Position numbers and translations under genes: made by a program
DNA from: Bacteroidota bacterium
GTDB lineage: Bacteria; Bacteroidota; Ignavibacteria; UBA10030; UBA6906
Assembly: GCA_030835135.1 (NCBI GenBank)
Contig: JAUQWO010000083.1
Span: 1-64,000, forward strand
Direction: 5' to 3'
DNA: 64,000 nucleotides
The notes under the pieces: generated by a model
What the model was told of the DNA's origin: nothing
The model's database searches: none
Seen by the model: only the letters and a program-made list of their open reading frames with translations
Shown: positions 16,552 through 24,224 of the stretch, piece after piece
Position numbering within the stretch: the stretch's first letter is position 1
How the letters are laid out: each line of letters begins with the position of its first letter

Positions 16552-18051
16552 TCAGTCCGTGACCCAGCGTCTGACCATCGCGAGTTCCAGGGATCCATCG
16601 TTCAGTGCGAGTATCTTTCTCTCCACCGCCCGCGCCTCCGCGACATTCCCCATTGCCTCATGCACTTCCTTCAGACGGAAGAGTGTCCGTGCGTTCGTCA
16701 GATCGGCCTTGTGCAGATCGTCGAGCGCCTCGGTGTATCGCTTCTCAGCGATGGCGATCATCGCCCTGATGGTGGCCGCATCCTGAAGAGCGCGCGGATC
16801 GCCGGACTGTGAAGCCAGGACCCGGTGGTCATCCGACTTCCGGCGGGCCGCGGTCAGGTCGCCCTCCTGGACGGCCGATTCGACCTCGGTGCGGAGGAGT
16901 GCGAGGCGCGTGCCGTTCTTTGCGGCATCAGGGACCGCGGCGCCGTCGAGTGTCCGGTAGGCATCGGCCAGCGTCGCGCGCACCTGGTTGGTCTTTCTGG
17001 CATCTACCGTCCGGGTCTTCAGGTACACGCCGGTCCTGGGATCGGCGGATTCCGAGGCGAGCAGGAGGGTGCCGATCAGGTTCAGGTCGGCGGCGGCCGA
17101 CACGGCATTCTTCTCCCTGATCGAGATATCCCTGCGCCGTTTTGCCTCGGCGATGGCCCGGTCGAATTTCCCTTCGGACACGAAGGCACGGATCAGGCCG
17201 CTGAGCGCGGTACGCTTCCACTCGGTCGTGCCGGCGTTCTCATAGAGTGTCTGGAAGCGGAGCCGCGCTGCAGCGGGATGACCCTGAAGGATCAAAGCAT
17301 TGGCGATGCCGACGGTCGCACTGTGGAAGTTCTTGTCCAGTGCAAGCGCCTTTTCGTACGAGCGTATGGATTCGTCGAACCGTCCGAGCTTCATCAGGAA
17401 CTCGGCATAGGAGTCGTGGGGATTGGGCTCATCAGGAACGGCCTCGATGTACCGCCGGAAGGCGGTCTCGGCGGCTTCGTTCCGCCCCATGGCCATGTTG
17501 GCATACCCGAGGAGGTTCAGCGCCGGAGGGCAGCCCGGCTGTATGCTCAGCGTGTTCTCGAACTCCGTGATGGCTTCTTCATTCCTGTGCGTGGTGTAGA
17601 GCAAGGTGCCGAGCGTCAGACGCGCCCAGACATCCCCGGGGTGCATCACGACCACATTCCTCGTGAGTTCCTCGCTCTTCGTCACGTTGCCGGTGATCAG
17701 TGCGTGCTGTGCCTCGATCAGGAGCCGCTCGCCGTCTGTGATCTTCCCGGTCAATGTCATCGCTGTGGCGATGTGGGTGATCGCCGCTTCCTCCGAGGGA
17801 GCGAGGACCGCCTGCAGGTAGTGCGCCATCGCGAATCCGGGGTCGATGGTCGTGGCGCGGGTGAGTGTCGTCCGCGCATCGTCGAACCGGACATTGAAGA
17901 TCAGGGTGAGTGCTTTGGTGTACTCTGTGCGTGCCTCCGGTGATGCGGTGGTGATACGTACTTCATCGCTGACCGGCAGGGCAGTTGCATGCCAGGGCAT
18001 GCCGGCAAGAAGCACTGCACCGATGACGAACAACAGAACGCGTGCCTTCAT
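16552..18051 (-). CDS. Exported TPR-repeat protein
   Basis: 499-residue protein. Seen: a signal peptide (MKARVLLFVIGAVLLAGMPWHATA), then many tetratricopeptide repeats from about residue 40 to the end (for example RFDESIRSYEKALALDKNFHSATVGIANALI and AKFDRAIAEAKRRRDI-like helices). TPRs mediate protein contacts; no catalytic domain is visible. The ATG at 18051 has GGAGG seven bases upstream; the open frame extends 74 codons further back but that part lacks protein character and lies in a structured leader. The gene has its own promoter at 18311-18339. Function unknown. Confidence 0.8.
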   Translation of the reverse strand: MKARVLLFVIGAVLLAGMPWHATALPVSDEVRITTASPEARTEYTKALTLIFNVRFDDARTTLTRATTIDPGFAMAHYLQAVLAPSEEAAITHIATAMTLTGKITDGERLLIEAQHALITGNVTKSEELTRNVVVMHPGDVWARLTLGTLLYTTHRNEEAITEFENTLSIQPGCPPALNLLGYANMAMGRNEAAETAFRRYIEAVPDEPNPHDSYAEFLMKLGRFDESIRSYEKALALDKNFHSATVGIANALILQGHPAAARLRFQTLYENAGTTEWKRTALSGLIRAFVSEGKFDRAIAEAKRRRDISIREKNAVSAAADLNLIGTLLLASESADPRTGVYLKTRTVDARKTNQVRATLADAYRTLDGAAVPDAAKNGTRLALLRTEVESAVQEGDLTAARRKSDDHRVLASQSGDPRALQDAATIRAMIAIAEKRYTEALDDLHKADLTNARTLFRLKEVHEAMGNVAEARAVERKILALNDGSLELAMVRRWVTD

Positions 18052-18310
18052 GATGGGGCCTCCATGCTGATGTGCACAGGGATGTGTCGCACTGTCTGCT
18101 CCGTAGAGCCACGACGGATGTGTGCCGTGAGGGCGTAGCGCGCCCGCCGTTGTGGCGGATCCGCTGCAGCGTGTTCCGGATATGGTCCTGCGCAGGAGAG
18201 AAGGGGATGTGCAGATGTGTGGCTGTCCTCGCGTCATGATCGTTGTCTCCGATCCGGAACACGCACGAAGCAAGGAAGGTGTGGTGGTGGTGTGAACTCA
18301 CCCGCGGGGT
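18052..18310 (-). promoter_or_regulatory. Long, strongly structured 5' leader of the TPR gene
   Basis: Transcription from the promoter at 18311-18339 would give a leader of about 250 bases. It contains perfect 13-base complementary arms (18252-18264 with 18169-18181) separated by 70 bases, plus shorter hairpins: the palindrome TCCTGCGCAGGA inside the arms, GCGGATCCGC, GGGCG-CGCTA-CGCCC, and CACG/CGTG arms further on. Such order suggests a folded regulatory RNA (riboswitch-like, thermosensor or protein-binding leader). I do not recognise a known class. Confidence 0.4.
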
Positions 18311-18339
18311 AACGTAGCGAGCGCACCGGTCAAAGTCAA
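18311..18339 (-). promoter_or_regulatory. Promoter of the TPR gene
   Basis: Minus-strand TTGACT (18339-18334), 17-base spacer, TACGTT (18316-18311). It begins five bases after the stop codon of the upstream peptidase-like gene and fits the shared TTG-N20-TAnnTT pattern. Confidence 0.6.
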
Positions 18340-18343
18340 GTGC

Positions 18344-18859
18344 TCAGTGCTTCTGCTCCGAGAGAAAGCGGATGTAGCTGCGGCTGGCGAGGAGATAGCC
18401 CTCTGTCTCGCCGATGCGGCGGTGGACCGCGTCCTGCGGGACGCCCCGGAACACGAGTCCCTGCGTGTGGAGAAAGTGGAGATACTCGTGCATGAACGTG
18501 TCATCGGATTCGTCGTCACCGACGAGCAGGATGAGTGCGGGCGGTATGAATGCTCCGGAGAAATCCTTGCCGTGGAAGCGTCCCGGATTGGCAGCGATGA
18601 TCCGGTCACTGGTCTTCTGATCCACGAAGACGACATGCAGCCGGGCGACGCTCGCGGCGATACCCATTTCAGAATCGACCACAGCACAGAGGGCCGTATA
18701 GTAGGCCTCGCTGCGATGGGCGAGCCCATCGTACGCAATGACATGGAGTCCGGGGGCTTCGTTGAAGCTTGCCGGCAGGCGATCCTGCGAGTGCACTGTG
18801 GGCGTTGCCACTAGCAGAAATCCAGCGACCAAACCTGCGAACCGCGCCATGCTTGTCAT
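18344..18859 (-). CDS. Small secreted HExxH protein, putative metallopeptidase
   Basis: 171-residue exported protein I cannot assign to a named family. Seen: a signal peptide (MTSMARFAGLVAGFLLVATPTVHSQ), a short alpha/beta region, and HEYLHFLH near residue 130, which is a zinc-binding HExxH motif; GETEGYLLASRSYIRFLSEQ follows about 20 residues later and its Glu residues could supply a third ligand, as in gluzincins. It is small for a zinc peptidase, so it may be a minimal catalytic unit. A second ATG three codons in is an alternative start. It is preceded on the same strand by the DUF1207-like gene with a 160-base gap. Confidence 0.65.
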   Translation of the reverse strand: MTSMARFAGLVAGFLLVATPTVHSQDRLPASFNEAPGLHVIAYDGLAHRSEAYYTALCAVVDSEMGIAASVARLHVVFVDQKTSDRIIAANPGRFHGKDFSGAFIPPALILLVGDDESDDTFMHEYLHFLHTQGLVFRGVPQDAVHRRIGETEGYLLASRSYIRFLSEQKH

Positions 18860-19019
18860 TCCTTTCTGACCTACCCAGGGAACTGCAGGAAATGTGCCAG
18901 TCTGGAATGGGCGAAATCAGATGGGAACGGCAGGAGGAGATTGTCCGTTCGTAGGGCAAGTGTAGAAGTGTGTATGAGGTGTGGTAGACACGGTGCGCGA
19001 GTGTGGGGGAGACAGAAAA

Positions 19020-19904
19020 CTAGAGATCCAGCGAGAACCCGACCCCGAGGTCATTCCGCTTCACGTCGAAATACTGATGATACATTTCGATGCCGGTGTG
19101 ATAGCTGATGAACAGGCGGATGCCGTTGTGCTCCCAGCCCCCGAACTTGATCCCGCCCTCGAGAACGTTCGAGCCCGCGAGCGTGCCGACCCCGGTGAGG
19201 AGGAAATGGTCCGCGAGATACACCGTGGTGGGTTGTCCGAACACCGGGCCGGTCCACCCCGAGGTGCGGGCGACCACACCCTGAAATGCGTTGAACCGGA
19301 GCATGGCAGCCGGACGGCAGAACCATGCCTGATTGCACCCCGCATAGAGGAGGATGTCCCACGACGCGCCATGGGGTTCGTAGCCGGCGGTGATCTCCAC
19401 ATAGTCGCGCGAATACGGGCGGGGGAGCTGGCCGTCGATCCAGGTGAGCGTCTCGAGCCGGAAATGTCCATCGATGAAGTGCGAGCTCAGGTGGAGGATG
19501 CGCATGCGAAGGAAGAGCGTTGACGAAGCGTACCGCTCCCGGAACGTGACGTGTCCGCCGAAGTATCCATCCACCGCGTCGACCTGAAGATGGAGTCCCT
19601 GATAGGACGTCGTCAGGGCGAAGACGAACAGCTCCGCACCGACACGGAGTGATGCGTCCGGGTCAGACGCCGGTTCATAGCCGATCAGGTCCAGTGCGCC
19701 GCCGATGTCGAGCCGCATCCGTGTTGAGCCGAGTTCGCGCCGGACGCCGACCCGGACCTCTTCGGGATTGGCCGCCAGGGGGGTGAAGATGGTGGATGGG
19801 GGGAGAAAAGAGACGCCGGTGGAGCGTTCCGGTTCCCCGCCGGAGAATGCCGGGGCGGAGGCGCAGAAGAAAAGGAAAACGAAAAGAACTGCGTGTGGTC
19901 GCAC
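19020..19904 (-). CDS. DUF1207-like exported beta-rich protein
   Basis: 294-residue exported protein with the features of the DUF1207 family. Seen: a signal peptide VRPHAVLFVFLFFCASAPAFS read from a GTG start; FLPPSTIFTPLAANPEEVRVGV near residue 32; alternating polar/aromatic strands through GYFGGHVTFRERYASSTLFLRMRILHLSSHFIDG; and a C-terminal FISYHTGIEMYHQYFD then GVGFSLDL, typical of an outer-membrane strand. The open frame continues 21 codons upstream to a TTG, but that TTG is the -35 box and the frame crosses the -10 box, so the GTG at 19904 is the better start. No role is known for the family. Confidence 0.7.
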   Translation of the reverse strand: MRPHAVLFVFLFFCASAPAFSGGEPERSTGVSFLPPSTIFTPLAANPEEVRVGVRRELGSTRMRLDIGGALDLIGYEPASDPDASLRVGAELFVFALTTSYQGLHLQVDAVDGYFGGHVTFRERYASSTLFLRMRILHLSSHFIDGHFRLETLTWIDGQLPRPYSRDYVEITAGYEPHGASWDILLYAGCNQAWFCRPAAMLRFNAFQGVVARTSGWTGPVFGQPTTVYLADHFLLTGVGTLAGSNVLEGGIKFGGWEHNGIRLFISYHTGIEMYHQYFDVKRNDLGVGFSLDL

Positions 19905-19938
19905 GAAAGCCCGCTGGGAATGGCACAAAGATGCATGC

Positions 19939-19967
19939 AATATAGAGAACGACGCCTGGAGTGTCAA
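19939..19967 (-). promoter_or_regulatory. Promoter of the DUF1207-like gene
   Basis: Minus-strand TTGACA (19967-19962), 17-base spacer, TATATT (19944-19939) followed by G. Start of transcription would be near 19932, about 28 bases before the GTG start; this decides the start codon. Confidence 0.7.
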
Positions 19968-19975
19968 TGTGTCGT

Positions 19976-20004
19976 TTGAATGTCACCTCCCGGTTTCGTA
20001 CATT
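19976..20004 (+). promoter_or_regulatory. Promoter of the outer-membrane protein gene at 20050
   Basis: TTGAAT (19976-19981), 17-base spacer, TACATT (19999-20004). It is divergent from the DUF1207 promoter; the two -35 elements are only eight bases apart, so one regulator bound between them could affect both. Confidence 0.65.
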
Positions 20005-20049
20005 CCATAATTCATATCACCACAGTCAGAGTCCACCCGGAGCATACCG

Positions 20050-20805
20050 ATGAAACGCTTGCTGATCCTGCTTGTTCTTGCTTCATTCATGGCGCCGCTG
20101 GCGACAGCCCAGGAGGAGCCGATCCCGCCCAAGCGTTCGCGCATGGCGAAGATGGGACTCTTCGGCGGGTTCACCCCCGGCTACCTGTTCATGGACGTGA
20201 AACCGATCAATTCGTTCCTTGCGGCAGGGAAAGGCGCTGCCCTGAGTGAGGGCGGCATCTTCATGACCGGTGGTGCGGGAGCGGCGTACATCATGGTCCT
20301 GCAGAATGTGCGGCTCGGCGGCATGGGCCTCTCCGGTGGTCTGAAGAGTTCCTCGCTGGAGCTGTCCGGCCTCCGTCGCGATGCGGAACTGAGCGTCGGC
20401 ATGGGTGCCCTGACGGTGGAGTATGTGATTCCGCTTGCCCCGCGGCTGGACCTGGCGTTCGGTGCCACGATCGGGTGGGGATTCATGGACCTGACGTTGC
20501 GCCAGAGCACCGGCGGATCGAATACCTGGCTCGGTGAGCAGCAGATCCTGGGCGGCACGTCGGGAACCATGGTGCCGCCGAATGCGACACGGATCCTGAA
20601 CGGATCGTTCCTGCTGTGGGCTCCCACGGTGAACGTGGAATATGCCATGCTGAGCTGGCTCGCCGTGCGCGTCGGGGCGACCTACAGCATGATGTCGTTC
20701 CCTTCGTGGCGCGTGGATGGGAAGTACGATCTGCTCGGCGTTCCCACGGATGTCACGGGGAAGGGGTTCATGGTGCAGGGCGGGTTGCTGCTGGGGACCT
20801 TCTAG
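20050..20805 (+). CDS. Exported outer-membrane beta-barrel-like protein
   Basis: 251-residue protein of unknown function. Seen: a signal peptide (MKRLLILLVLASFMAPLATAQ), then Gly-rich amphipathic strands of about ten residues throughout (GLFGGFTPGYLFMDV, GAGAAYIMVLQNVRLGG, LAVRVGATYSMMSF, KGFMVQGGLLLGTF) ending in a Phe, which is typical of small outer-membrane barrels. ATG with CGGAG upstream. It is monocistronic: it has its own promoter and a convergent hairpin follows. It diverges from the DUF1207-like gene, which is also envelope-directed. Confidence 0.7.
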   Translation: MKRLLILLVLASFMAPLATAQEEPIPPKRSRMAKMGLFGGFTPGYLFMDVKPINSFLAAGKGAALSEGGIFMTGGAGAAYIMVLQNVRLGGMGLSGGLKSSSLELSGLRRDAELSVGMGALTVEYVIPLAPRLDLAFGATIGWGFMDLTLRQSTGGSNTWLGEQQILGGTSGTMVPPNATRILNGSFLLWAPTVNVEYAMLSWLAVRVGATYSMMSFPSWRVDGKYDLLGVPTDVTGKGFMVQGGLLLGTF

Positions 20806-20832
20806 GGGGCAGGATCGATTGACCATGGTCAC

Positions 20833-20871
20833 GTGCCGGTCGGGAAGTGCCTGTGCATTCCCGATCGGCAC
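20833..20871. terminator. Bidirectional hairpin between convergent genes
   Basis: 14-base arms GTGCCGGTCGGGAA (20833-20846) and TTCCCGATCGGCAC (20858-20871) pair fully except for one G-U, with an 11-base loop. It separates two convergent genes; there is no T-run, so termination on either strand is inferred from position. Confidence 0.55.
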
Positions 20872-20888
20872 CTGGCGATCCTCCATCC

Positions 20889-22298
20889 TCACGTGCGCGT
20901 CCTGCCTTCGACAAAAAAGAACTTCCGTCCTTCTCCGTCGTACCTCCAGCTGCCGATGTCACCGGTCATGAACCAACCGTTCCGGAATGCTGCACGCGTG
21001 GCCTCGGGGTCAGCATCGTAGCACCGCATCACGTTGTGCCCGCGCAACCCGATCTCTCCGCTCACCCCCTCGCCCGTCTCGTTGCCGTCGTCGTCCAGCA
21101 CCACCATCTCGTTCACCGGCAGGGGAATCCCCACCGATGCATGTGCGTGACGGGTAAGCCACTGCTTGTGTTCTCCCGGAGCAAGGTCGACCGGCACGCA
21201 GGATGAGCACGCCGTGGCCTCGGAGAGTCCATAGGCATGGATGACCGGACGCTTGAAGAGTCTCTCGAAGCGCTGAACGAACTCCACGGTGAGGGGACCC
21301 GCCCCACAGATCAGATGACGCAGATGGGCGAGTCTGTAGGCATCCACGGAAAGCTTGGCATGCAACAGGGCTTCCAGCAATCCGGGATCGGTGCTGACCA
21401 CCGTCACGCGGTCGGCCGCGATGCGTTCAAAGAACTTCTCTGCCTGGAAAGAAGGAGACAACACCAGCCCGCCGCCGGCTGCAAGCGGTGTGATGAGCGA
21501 CAGGACAATGCCCTTGACATGGTGCACGGGCAGGATGCACATCAGCCGCTGGTCGTCGGAGAGACGGTGCCACTCGCCGATCGCAAGCGCTTCCGAAAGG
21601 AGGTTCACATGATCGAGGACGACGCCCTTCGGTTTGCCGGAGGCGGGACAGCTGTACATGACCAGCGCTTCATCCGTGGCGGCGATGATGCGTGCCGGCG
21701 CGAAGCGGGTGCTGAGCCGGGCTGCGTCCGCGTGCAGGTGCGGAAGGTCCTGGCGGAGACGCCTGCCCATCTGGACGATCGTGCGGCAGGCCGGTGCCTC
21801 TCCGCGCAGCGCGCTGACACGGTCGAGGTAGATGTCCCGAACGCAGGCATGTGAGACCCGTGAGGCGTGCAGGATGCAGGCGATGTCGCGGTCATCGAAA
21901 TTGGGATCGATCGGCACCACCGTGGCGCCAAGCATGAACGCAGCGAAGTAGATGACGACGAGATCGGGGTGGTTGTCATCGAGCGTTGCGACCCGGTCGC
22001 CCGGACGGAGGCCCAGGCCGGCAAACAGGTTCGCCGTCCGACAGGCCTCTTCATAGACCTCGCGGTAGGTGTATTCCCGGCGCTGGCCGTCCGCACCGTA
22101 GAAGATCAGGAAGATCTTCTGTTCGTGCGCGTCGGCCTGCTCCTCCAACAGGTGTCCGAGGGTCCGGTATGCCAACCCGGCTTCTTCAATCGGCACGTCA
22201 TGGAGGCTCCGCGCCCGCGCGATCGCCTCGCTCGTTGCCTGGTCGATGTCAACCATTGACACGGCAGCTTGCTCCCTGAAGTGGACTGGATCGGACAT
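20889..22298 (-). CDS. AMP-binding (acyl-CoA synthetase-like) protein lacking the C-terminal subdomain
   Basis: 469-residue member of the adenylate-forming superfamily. Seen: YTYREVYEEACRTANLFAGLGLRPGDRVA near residue 77, the phosphate-loop region MYSCPASGKPKGVVLDH near 222, HAYGLSEAT near 362, GEIGLRGHNVM near 427, and FMTGDIGSWRYDGEGRKFFFVEGR at the very end. Complete enzymes continue about 100-120 residues past this hinge with the catalytic Lys; here a stop follows GRTRT. The phosphate loop is also atypical (usually TSGTTGxPKG). No lost C-terminal coding sequence is visible downstream and a hairpin follows at once, so this is a stable short form, not a recent frameshift. Thioester-forming activity is doubtful. 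Confidence 0.8.
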   Translation of the reverse strand: MSDPVHFREQAAVSMVDIDQATSEAIARARSLHDVPIEEAGLAYRTLGHLLEEQADAHEQKIFLIFYGADGQRREYTYREVYEEACRTANLFAGLGLRPGDRVATLDDNHPDLVVIYFAAFMLGATVVPIDPNFDDRDIACILHASRVSHACVRDIYLDRVSALRGEAPACRTIVQMGRRLRQDLPHLHADAARLSTRFAPARIIAATDEALVMYSCPASGKPKGVVLDHVNLLSEALAIGEWHRLSDDQRLMCILPVHHVKGIVLSLITPLAAGGGLVLSPSFQAEKFFERIAADRVTVVSTDPGLLEALLHAKLSVDAYRLAHLRHLICGAGPLTVEFVQRFERLFKRPVIHAYGLSEATACSSCVPVDLAPGEHKQWLTRHAHASVGIPLPVNEMVVLDDDGNETGEGVSGEIGLRGHNVMRCYDADPEATRAAFRNGWFMTGDIGSWRYDGEGRKFFFVEGRTRT

Positions 22299-22313
22299 CC
22301 CCGCGCATGTCCG

Positions 22314-22949
22314 CTACTTCCCCCGGAACTCCTTATCGATGATGTCGATCTCGCCCGGATAGGTGAGCGGCCCGAAGTCCGTACGGATCGTGGGCTTTGC
22401 CCTGAGCGTCACCCGTGACGTCGAACCGCTGGTGCCCCCGAGTGCGAGTGCGAGGTCGAGGATCTTTTCGTAGCCTTTGTCCTTGAAGAATGTGTAGAGG
22501 TCGAGATTCATCCGGAGCGGTATCATGGCTTCCTGGCCCGTGCCGGGGATGCTGATCGGTTCGGCGATGTCCCCTGCGATGGTCGGTGTGTCATCGAGCC
22601 GGAGATTCCACGAGAAGGAGGTCAGCGTCGCCGCGGTCTTCGTGGATCCGCCCGATCCGTCATTGGGGTTCTTCGCGGCAACGAACAGGGTGAATTGGGT
22701 CGGGAGTTCACCCCTTGCGAAGGCCGCGACCGCGCGGGCGCCGTCGGCGAATCCGAGCTTTGATTTTCCGGAGAGGGAGATCCCGGCGACCTGGAGATCG
22801 CCGATGTGATCGAGTTTGAAGGAGCAGCGCGACAGATTCATTGCGGCGCCACTGACCTGCTGCAGAACGGCGCACGAGGTGAACGTGAGCCCAAGGGCCG
22901 CCAGCAGTACGATCGTGGCGATGACGGGTATGAGAGTTCGTGACTGCAC
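22314..22949 (-). CDS. LEA type 2 / WHy-domain lipoprotein
   Basis: 211-residue predicted lipoprotein. Seen from a GTG start: MQSRTLIPVIATIVLLAALGLTFTSC, where FTSC is a plausible lipobox, then an Ig-like beta-sandwich resembling the water-stress/LEA-2 fold (FKLDHIGDLQVAGISLSGKSKLGF, FTLFVAAKNPND, IPLRMNLDLYTFF). The GTG is preceded by AAGGA about eight bases upstream; an in-frame ATG 27 codons earlier would hide the signal peptide and is not favoured. Family members are structural envelope proteins of unclear job. It lies between hisC and the AMP-binding gene on the same strand, 15 bases before the latter. Confidence 0.7.
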   Translation of the reverse strand: MQSRTLIPVIATIVLLAALGLTFTSCAVLQQVSGAAMNLSRCSFKLDHIGDLQVAGISLSGKSKLGFADGARAVAAFARGELPTQFTLFVAAKNPNDGSGGSTKTAATLTSFSWNLRLDDTPTIAGDIAEPISIPGTGQEAMIPLRMNLDLYTFFKDKGYEKILDLALALGGTSGSTSRVTLRAKPTIRTDFGPLTYPGEIDIIDKEFRGK

Positions 22950-23037
22950 AGGGGGTTCCTTGTCTATGAAAGAACATGCGAAAGTGATCAGGTGTTCCGC
23001 ACTCATCCAGCTCCGGTGGCGGAACGGCACCGGCCGT

Positions 23038-24171
23038 TCACGGGAAGGTGCCGGCCGCGTTCAGAGACTCCAGTGCCTTCATCAGCACCGCGTTCTGTTC
23101 GGCCGTCCCGATCGTGATGCGCAGACAATGGGGCAGTCCGAAGGCCTTCAGGGGACGTACGATCACGCCATGCTGGAGCAGGCCGTTGAAGATCCGGTTG
23201 ACGGTGCCTTCATCCTGCAGCGGGATGCAGAAGAAATTGGCTTCCGTGGGTACGACCGAGAATCCGATCGCCGTAAGGGCTGCGCCCAGCGATTTCTTGC
23301 CTGCGGCATTCACCGCGAGCGAACGGTGGAGGAATTCGGCATCCGCCAGTGCGCCGATGCCGGCGGCGGCGGCGAGCGTGCTGGGTTCGAACGGGAGCTT
23401 CACCTTCAGCAGATTCCGGATGAGCGCGTCGTGGGCGAAGCCGTAGCCGATGCGGATCCCCGCAAGGCCGTACACCTTCGAAAAGGTCCGCAGCGTGATC
23501 ACGTTGTCGTACCGGTAATGCATGGAATCCGGGTAGGACGGATTGTCGCGGGCATACTCGAAGTAGGCCTCATCCAGGATGATGAGCACATGTGCGGGGA
23601 CGCGGCCCATGAAATCGTCGAACTCCCGCCGCGTGAAGATCGTTCCGGTGGGATTGTTGGGGTTGACGAGATAGATGATCTTCGTGTGTGCGGTGATGCG
23701 GTCGGCGATCGCCGGGAGGTCGAAGCGGTACTCGCGCAAGGGGACCGTGATCAGGCGCGTGCCGCGCGAGCGTGCAAGGACGTAGAAACCGATGAAGGTG
23801 CCTTCGGAGGTCAGGACCTCATCATCGTCGCAGAGGAACGCGCGGATGATGTTGGACATGATGCCTTCGGACCCGCTGCCGGCAATGACGTTCTCGACCC
23901 TGAGGTTGTACTGCCGTGCGAGCATGTCCCGCAGGTCCAGCCCCCCGTTCGGATACAGTTGAAGCTCATCCATGGCGGCACGCATGGCCGCGAGTCCCAG
24001 GGGAGAGGCCCCGAGAGGGTTCTCGTTGGACGCCAGTTTCACGACGCGCGTGATGCCGAGTTCGCGTTGAAGCTCGGCAATGGGTTTGCCTGCCTTGTAC
24101 GGCTCGAGGGACTCGATGTATGGAGGAACCAGAGGCACGGTCGGTGTGCGATGTTCGTTCAAAAGATACAC
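23038..24171 (-). CDS. hisC: Histidinol-phosphate aminotransferase
   Basis: 377-residue PLP enzyme of fold type I converting imidazole-acetol phosphate to histidinol phosphate. Seen: YKAGKPIAELQRELG near residue 25, KLASNENPLGASP near 44, VNPNNPTGTIFTRRE near 166, DEAYFEYA near 199, and the PLP-Lys in TLRTFSKVYGLAGIRIGYG near 228. The start is a GTG at 24171 with no clear ribosome site; a TTG four codons later is possible. No other histidine genes are in the window. Close relatives act on phenylalanine or tyrosine, so histidine synthesis is the best but not the only reading. Confidence 0.85.
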   Translation of the reverse strand: MYLLNEHRTPTVPLVPPYIESLEPYKAGKPIAELQRELGITRVVKLASNENPLGASPLGLAAMRAAMDELQLYPNGGLDLRDMLARQYNLRVENVIAGSGSEGIMSNIIRAFLCDDDEVLTSEGTFIGFYVLARSRGTRLITVPLREYRFDLPAIADRITAHTKIIYLVNPNNPTGTIFTRREFDDFMGRVPAHVLIILDEAYFEYARDNPSYPDSMHYRYDNVITLRTFSKVYGLAGIRIGYGFAHDALIRNLLKVKLPFEPSTLAAAAGIGALADAEFLHRSLAVNAAGKKSLGAALTAIGFSVVPTEANFFCIPLQDEGTVNRIFNGLLQHGVIVRPLKAFGLPHCLRITIGTAEQNAVLMKALESLNAAGTFP

Positions 24172-24185
24172 GGAATACGCCAGAA

Positions 24186-24224
24186 ACGCAAAGAGAAAAG
24201 CACGTCACACCCTGAGCACGTGCT
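24186..24224 (-). terminator. Terminator of the glycosidase gene
   Basis: On the minus strand, AGCACGT (24224-24218, overlapping the stop codon) pairs with ACGTGCT (24205-24199), then TTTTCTCTTT follows. A seven-base stem with a U-rich tail. Confidence 0.55.

Noticed and set aside
18052-18273. N-terminal extension of the TPR protein by 74 residues
   Set aside because: The extension has no protein character, hides the signal peptide and coincides with a folded leader; GGAGG precedes the ATG at 18051.
20806-20888. Frameshift as the cause of the shortened AMP-binding protein
   Set aside because: None of the frames downstream encodes the expected motif after the hinge, and the 14-base hairpin leaves no room for a lost domain before the convergent gene.
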